From contig JARULA010000002.1 of assembly GCA_029688995.1 (NCBI GenBank), forward strand, positions 186,001 to 250,000: 64,000 nt of DNA, read 5' to 3'. Shown in pieces: positions 61,536-64,000 of the stretch. The number at the start of each line of letters is the position of its first letter. The first letter of the stretch is position 1. The stretch comes from Marinilabiliaceae bacterium ANBcel2 (GTDB lineage: Bacteria > Bacteroidota > Bacteroidia > Bacteroidales > Marinilabiliaceae). The notes beneath the pieces are model-generated. The model did not search any database. It saw only the letters and a list, made by a program, of their open reading frames with translations, and had not been told where the DNA came from. Position numbers and translations under genes: made by a program.

Positions 61536-64000
61536 ATGTCAACTCTTCCTTATACACATCTGCATGTGCATTCGCAATATTCAATTCTTGATGGTCAGGC
61601 AAGTGTGGAATCTTTAGTTAAAAAAGCTGCTGCTGACGGAATGAGAGCTGTTGCCTTAACAGACCACGGAACCATGCTTGGTATTAAAACATTTTTTGAT
61701 GAGTGTAAATCATATAATCTTAAACCTATAATTGGCGTTGAGGCTTATGTGGCGAGACGTACCATCTCAGATAAAAGTGATAAGGTGCATGACCGCTCGG
61801 GTTATCATCTAATACTGTTAGCAAAAAATTGGAAGGGATATAAGAATCTTTTAAAGCTTACCTCAATTGCTCATGTTGACGGGTTTTATTTTAGACCTCG
61901 AATAGATCGTGAGCTTTTAAAAAAGTATCATGAAGGATTAATTGTTACTTCAGCTTGTTTGGGTGGAGAGATACCACAAAAAATATTAAATCGTGACTAT
62001 GAAGGTGCTAAAGAGGCTGTTTTATGGTATAAACATCTTTTTGGAGATGATTTTTATCTTGAGTTGCAGCGACATCCTTCAGAGGATCCGCAATTAAGAG
62101 AACAGGTTTATAGTGAGCAAAAGGTGGTGAATGAAAAACTTCTTGAATTGTCAAAGCAGTTTGGTGTAAAAGTGGTGGCTGCAAATGATGTTCACTTTGC
62201 AAATGCTGAAGATTCTGCTGTTCATGATATAATGATCTGTCTTAATACAGGCAAAGATGTTGATGATGTTAACAGGATGCGATATACCGGTCAGGAGTGG
62301 TTTAAGAGTACTAAGGAGATGAATGAGCTTTTTGCAGATATCCCTGCTGCTCTTGAAGGTACTGCTGATATTGCCAATAAAGTAGAGTTCTTTGAATTGG
62401 ATTCGCCGCCTATTATGCCACTTTTTTCCATTCCTGAAGAGTTTGGAACATGGGATGATTATAAAAGCAAATTCTCTGAGGAAGTTTTGAAGCAGGAGTT
62501 TGGGGCACTATGTTATAAGACTCTTGGGAATGATTATGAACATATTCTTCGTGTTAAACAGGAGGCTGATTATTTAGAACATCTTACCTATAAAGGTGCT
62601 AAAGACTTTTATGGAGAAAATTTGAGTGATGAGGTTAAAGAGAGGATCGATTTTGAGCTAAAGACCATAAAAACAATGGGTTTTCCGGGATATTTTCTAA
62701 TTGTTCAGGACTTTATCAATAAAGCAAGGAGTATGGGTGTTTTAGTTGGTCCCGGGAGAGGTTCTGCTGCTGGTTCGGTAGTTGCGTATTGTGTTGGAAT
62801 TACCACAGTTGATCCTATAAAATTTGATCTTCTCTTCGAGAGGTTTTTAAATCCTGACAGGATATCAATGCCCGATGTTGATATTGATTTTGACGATGAT
62901 GGCAGAGCTCTTATTCTTAATTGGGTGGCACAAAAATATGGAAAAGATAAAGTAGCTCATATCTGTACTTTTGGTACTATGGCTGCTAAATCGGCTATCA
63001 AAGATGTAGCAAGGGTGTTAAAGCTGCCTCTTTCTGAAGCTGAGAGATTATCTAAAAGGATTCCCGACAAGCCCGGGACTAAACTTTTAAATGCCTATAA
63101 AGAGGTCTTAAATCTTGAGAATGAGTTTGGTGCAGTTGACCGTGTAATCCCATTCTTAGAGAAAAAAACCAAGGAAGCCCGTAAAGCTGAAAAAGATAAG
63201 GATGTTGCTTTTTATGAGATGCTTGTAATATTTGCAGAGGAGATAATAAAAGGGCGGCAAGAGAATAATGATATTTTACTTCGAACTCTTGAATATGCAT
63301 GTGATTTAGAGGGTTCGATAAGACATACAGGAGTACATGCATGTGGTGTTTTAATTGGGCGGGACCCTTTAAATGAGCATATTCCTCTGATGCCGGCTAA
63401 AGAAGGGGTTGACCTGTTGGTGACTCAATATGACGGGAATTATGTTGAGTCTATAGGTCTTTTAAAGATGGACTTTTTAGGTTTAAAAACTCTCTCTATT
63501 TTGAAGGAGACTTTAAATGCAATAAGGCTCTCTAAGGGGATAGATTTAGATCTGGATAGTTTGCCGGATGATGATCAAAAAACTTTTGAGCTGTTTAGCA
63601 GGGGAGAGACTACAGCTATATTTCAGTTTGAGTCGGCCGGAATGAAAAAGTACCTTAAAGAGCTTCAGCCAAACCGGTTCGAAGATTTGGTTGCTATGAA
63701 TGCTTTATACCGTCCCGGCCCTATGGAATATATCCCCAACTATGTTGCGCGAAAGCACGGTAGGGAGGATATTCATTATGATCATCCCATAATGGAATCA
63801 TATCTTAAAGATACATATGGGATTACAGTTTTTCAGGAGCAGGTTATGCTTTTGTCTCGTTCTCTTGCAGGATTTACCAGAGGAGAATCTGACTCTCTGC
63901 GAAAAGCTATGGGGAAGAAGCTTTTTGATGTAATGGAAAAGCTTAAGGTTAAATTTGAAGAGGGTTGTCGCAATAACACTCAATTTATTGATGGATGTAA
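61536..64000 (+). CDS. dnaE: DNA polymerase III subunit alpha, 3' end cut by window edge
   Basis: I read about 821 codons from ATG at 61536 to the right edge without a stop. The PHP domain opens YTHLHVHSQYSILDG, with LTDHGTM. The polymerase core has VGPGRGSAAGS and the catalytic Asp motif PDVDIDFDDDGR; HVDGFYFRPRID and ACGVLIG are also typical. It is the replicative polymerase. In complete Bacteroidota DnaE about 1,250 residues are expected, so roughly a third is missing. No intein or frameshift appears in the visible part. Confidence 0.95.
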   Translation, partial: MSTLPYTHLHVHSQYSILDGQASVESLVKKAAADGMRAVALTDHGTMLGIKTFFDECKSYNLKPIIGVEAYVARRTISDKSDKVHDRSGYHLILLAKNWKGYKNLLKLTSIAHVDGFYFRPRIDRELLKKYHEGLIVTSACLGGEIPQKILNRDYEGAKEAVLWYKHLFGDDFYLELQRHPSEDPQLREQVYSEQKVVNEKLLELSKQFGVKVVAANDVHFANAEDSAVHDIMICLNTGKDVDDVNRMRYTGQEWFKSTKEMNELFADIPAALEGTADIANKVEFFELDSPPIMPLFSIPEEFGTWDDYKSKFSEEVLKQEFGALCYKTLGNDYEHILRVKQEADYLEHLTYKGAKDFYGENLSDEVKERIDFELKTIKTMGFPGYFLIVQDFINKARSMGVLVGPGRGSAAGSVVAYCVGITTVDPIKFDLLFERFLNPDRISMPDVDIDFDDDGRALILNWVAQKYGKDKVAHICTFGTMAAKSAIKDVARVLKLPLSEAERLSKRIPDKPGTKLLNAYKEVLNLENEFGAVDRVIPFLEKKTKEARKAEKDKDVAFYEMLVIFAEEIIKGRQENNDILLRTLEYACDLEGSIRHTGVHACGVLIGRDPLNEHIPLMPAKEGVDLLVTQYDGNYVESIGLLKMDFLGLKTLSILKETLNAIRLSKGIDLDLDSLPDDDQKTFELFSRGETTAIFQFESAGMKKYLKELQPNRFEDLVAMNALYRPGPMEYIPNYVARKHGREDIHYDHPIMESYLKDTYGITVFQEQVMLLSRSLAGFTRGESDSLRKAMGKKLFDVMEKLKVKFEEGCRNNTQFIDGC

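Overview
The window is AT-rich chromosomal DNA from a member of the Bacteroidota, most likely a marine or sediment Marinilabiliales/Bacteroidales-type organism (lineage is inference). The evidence is a PorZ-like protein of the type IX secretion system, an F-type ATPase subunit a with a long extracytoplasmic N-terminus, a very short epsilon subunit, a tRNA promoter with the Bacteroidota TTTG / TAnnTTTG elements, and A-rich rather than Shine-Dalgarno-rich start regions. No insertion sequence, prophage, CRISPR array or rRNA was seen. Gene density is high and composition looks even throughout.

1-18.5 kb (minus strand) is one long, tightly packed signalling cluster. Transcription runs from a YfiR-like periplasmic protein and a chemoreceptor through a STAS protein, CheY, a stand-alone Hpt protein, CheA, two CheW, CheR, a kinase-like protein lacking its phospho-histidine, CheD, CheB, a GAF/PAS membrane protein, a second CheR, a degenerate CheR, a receiver-less CheB, a GAF membrane protein, a SpoIIE/PP2C phosphatase with GAF and PAS domains, a SiaB-type kinase and a SiaC-type phosphoprotein cut by the window edge. 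It joins a complete chemosensory pathway to a SiaA/SiaB/SiaC-like partner switch, with extra and partly degenerate copies of the adaptation enzymes. No flagellar gene is present, so the output is more likely gliding, surface behaviour or c-di-GMP control (inference). This is the most interesting region of the window.

18.6-29 kb: an RND/MMPL exporter, a polyprenyl diphosphate synthase and atpDC (plus strand); three glycosyltransferase-type genes including a Stealth-family protein (minus); then a U32 tRNA-hydroxylation-type protein and a DUF2797 protein (plus). 29-36.7 kb (minus): a Gfo/Idh/MocA oxidoreductase, a 905-residue anchored propeller protein, PorZ, RdgB and a tandem universal stress protein. 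36.9-46.4 kb (plus): an adenylate-cyclase/HD fusion, a bactofilin, a small membrane protein and atpB-E-F-H-A-G, the second half of a split ATP synthase locus; then a Gly-rich exported protein and an ECF sigma / anti-sigma / Spy-like stress operon.

46.4-64 kb: an outer-membrane-type protein and a Na/Pi cotransporter (minus); an amino-acid permease fused to EIIA-like and TrkA-C domains, an SDR and an epimerase (plus); tRNA-CAU (minus); a HAD hydrolase (plus); a SPOR lipoprotein, two acidic repeat-bearing lipoproteins and a coiled-coil membrane protein (minus); DoxX (plus); a NapH/NapG-like polyferredoxin fusion with a Tat-exported DUF362 protein (minus); and the 5' two-thirds or so of dnaE running off the right edge (plus).
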